Below are positions 6,463-7,617 of a stretch of DNA of 7,617 bases, in pieces. The notes under the pieces were generated by a model. That model was not told where the DNA came from. It saw only the letters and a program-made list of their open reading frames with translations, and ran no database searches. This DNA comes from Bacteroidales bacterium (GTDB lineage Bacteria > Bacteroidota > Bacteroidia > Bacteroidales > B18-G4), in the NCBI GenBank assembly GCA_030618905.1, contig JAUXCL010000113.1, forward strand, positions 1 to 7,617, read 5' to 3'. A program made the position numbers and the translations under genes. The first letter of the stretch is position 1. Every line of letters starts with the position of its first letter.

Positions 6463-7212
6463 TTATAATCTTTTAAATAATTTCATCAATTCATCTTTCT
6501 TCCTGAAAGAAACAGGCACCCTGGTCTCATCCTTCATCACCAGGTAGCCACCATCCGCTTTCTCAAATCTTTTGATATAAGAAAGATTGATCAGGTGCGA
6601 CTGATGGACCCTGAAAAAACTATACCCGTGCAGCAATTCATCAAATTCTTTAAGGGTTTTGGAAACAACGATCTTCTCCCCGTCGCTGGTGAAAAAGTGG
6701 GTGTAATTCTTATCTGACTGACAACGGATGATATCGTATAAATTGACTATATGGATATTGCTGGTCGTCTTAAGGACAATTTTTTTATCCCGGTTAGACA
6801 GATGATCGACATTATCAAATAGAGTCTGAATTTTCAGGGTCAGGTCATCATTTTTCATTTTCAGCTGTGTTTTCTGAATGGCACTAATCAGCTCATCCGG
6901 GTCGATCGGTTTCAATAAGTAATCAAGTGCGCTGAATTTGAAAGCCCTTATCGCATACTCTTCGTATGCTGTGATAAAGATGACTTGAAACCTGATGTTT
7001 AGAAATTTTCTAAGCAGGTCAAACCCTGTTCCGTCCGGCATTTTGATGTCAAGTAAAATAAGGTCGGGATTGTATTTCTTTATGGCATCATAACCTGACT
7101 GAACATCAAATGCATCGGCAACCACCTCTACATCCTTACAATAAACGCCAAGCATTTCAGTGATGGTTTCCCTGGCCTTGCTTTCATCATCAATGACGAT
7201 CGTTCTAATCAT
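6463..7212 (-). CDS. LytTR-family DNA-binding response regulator
   Basis: This 249-residue regulator has an N-terminal receiver domain (about 1-118) with acidic pocket Asp8/Asp9, phosphoacceptor Asp55 in LILLDIKMP, Thr81 in FITAY, and Lys101 in LLKPID, so all residues needed for phosphorylation are present. A linker (about 119-143) leads to a C-terminal LytTR DNA-binding domain (about 145-247), recognisable from IVLKTTSNIHIVNLYDIIRCQSD and the FFRVHQSHLINLSYI block. It is the expected partner of the sensor kinase encoded 78 bases upstream. The phospholipase D-like gene follows by 18 bases and may be co-transcribed. Upstream, a weak -7-like sequence (AATCTTTG, 7235-7242 on the minus strand) might allow independent expression. 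Target genes cannot be told from the sequence. Confidence 0.95.
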   Translation of the reverse strand: MIRTIVIDDESKARETITEMLGVYCKDVEVVADAFDVQSGYDAIKKYNPDLILLDIKMPDGTGFDLLRKFLNIRFQVIFITAYEEYAIRAFKFSALDYLLKPIDPDELISAIQKTQLKMKNDDLTLKIQTLFDNVDHLSNRDKKIVLKTTSNIHIVNLYDIIRCQSDKNYTHFFTSDGEKIVVSKTLKEFDELLHGYSFFRVHQSHLINLSYIKRFEKADGGYLVMKDETRVPVSFRKKDELMKLFKRL

Positions 7213-7269
7213 AATGATTTGGTTTAATTCTCGGCAAAGATTACAAAATAAGTGTTAAAAATAAACATT

Positions 7270-7288
7270 TGCATATAAATATTATGCA
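7270..7288. repeat. AT-rich inverted repeat between kinase and regulator genes
   Basis: TGCATA at 7270-7275 is mirrored by TATGCA at 7283-7288, with a seven-base AT-only spacer. It lies immediately after the kinase stop codon in the 78-base gap. It could be an operator-like site or a weak hairpin. There is no proper U-tail directly after it on the minus strand, so it is a poor terminator. In such AT-rich DNA a six-base arm can arise by chance. Confidence 0.3.
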
Positions 7289-7290
7289 TT

Positions 7291-7617
7291 CTAAATGGGA
7301 ATCCTGATGCTCACCCGGGTACCGGATGCTTCATCACCCTCAAACAAATCATCTATTTCTACCCGTATATCATTGTCCGTGATCTTATTCATGAGATTGA
7401 TTCTCTGTTGAATAATGGCCATCCCAAATGATTTGGGCTTATCTGTTCGTTTTGCATTGATCCTTGCAGATGCCTCCCGGCCAATGCCATCATCGATAAC
7501 TTCAAACAGGATACTGTGATCGTTAGCAGACAGTATTATTTCAAGATTTCCTTTTGTGGGCTTATATTGGATACCGTGCTCAATTGCATTTTCAATAAAA
7601 GGCTGGGCCAATAAAGG
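7291..7617 (-). CDS. LytS-type sensor histidine kinase, C-terminal ATPase part only
   Basis: The gene continues past the right edge; 108 codons to the TAG at 7291-7293 are visible, and they form the ATP-binding half of a histidine kinase. The N box is the LLAQPFIENAIEHG segment, the G1 box is VIDDGIGREA, the G2-like box is KSFGMAIIQQRINLMN, and the domain closes with SGTRVSIRIPI. The (P)LLAQPFIENAIEHG form is typical of the His_kinase/LytS-YpdA class, which pairs with LytTR regulators. The frame is still open at the last base, so a TTG at 7611 is not a real start. The phosphoacceptor histidine and any sensor or membrane segments lie outside the window. Its partner should be the LytTR regulator encoded next. 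Confidence 0.93.
   Translation of the reverse strand, partial: PLLAQPFIENAIEHGIQYKPTKGNLEIILSANDHSILFEVIDDGIGREASARINAKRTDKPKSFGMAIIQQRINLMNKITDNDIRVEIDDLFEGDEASGTRVSIRIPI

Overview
The window looks like a piece of a Bacteroidota chromosome, probably from a Bacteroidales-like or related environmental lineage. Three things support this. A TonB-dependent receptor carries an N-terminal carboxypeptidase-regulatory-like domain. A LytS-type kinase is paired with a LytTR response regulator. Several genes are preceded by matches to the Bacteroidota sigma factor -7 box (TAnnTTTG), and starts lack a clear Shine-Dalgarno sequence. I cannot place it at genus level.

Layout, left to right. A divergent gene begins at 83 and runs off the left edge on the minus strand; only 27 codons are visible. 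A roughly 330-base intergenic region follows and holds an 88-bp nested inverted-repeat element (216-303). Next is rpmB (ribosomal protein L28, + strand) with a good intrinsic terminator. A probable two-gene + strand operon comes next: a small exported protein with a carboxypeptidase-like regulatory domain, then an 847-residue TonB-dependent receptor of unknown substrate. These converge on a minus-strand cluster. Read in the direction of transcription, that cluster is the C-terminal part of a LytS-type sensor kinase (cut by the right edge), a LytTR response regulator, a two-HKD phospholipase D/cardiolipin synthase-like protein, and ornithine aminotransferase (rocD).

How the genes may work together. 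The kinase and regulator almost certainly form a two-component pair. The phospholipase D-like gene starts only 18 bases after the regulator and is probably co-transcribed with it. rocD follows after 67 bases and has its own good -7 box, so it can be expressed separately. The exported small protein and the receptor probably act together at the outer membrane, but the sequence does not reveal the ligand.

I found no CRISPR array, tRNA, rRNA, phage gene, transposase or clear novel defence system. The most unusual items are the 88-bp repeat element, the stand-alone rpmB, the paired regulatory-domain protein and receptor, and the phospholipase D gene behind a LytTR regulator.
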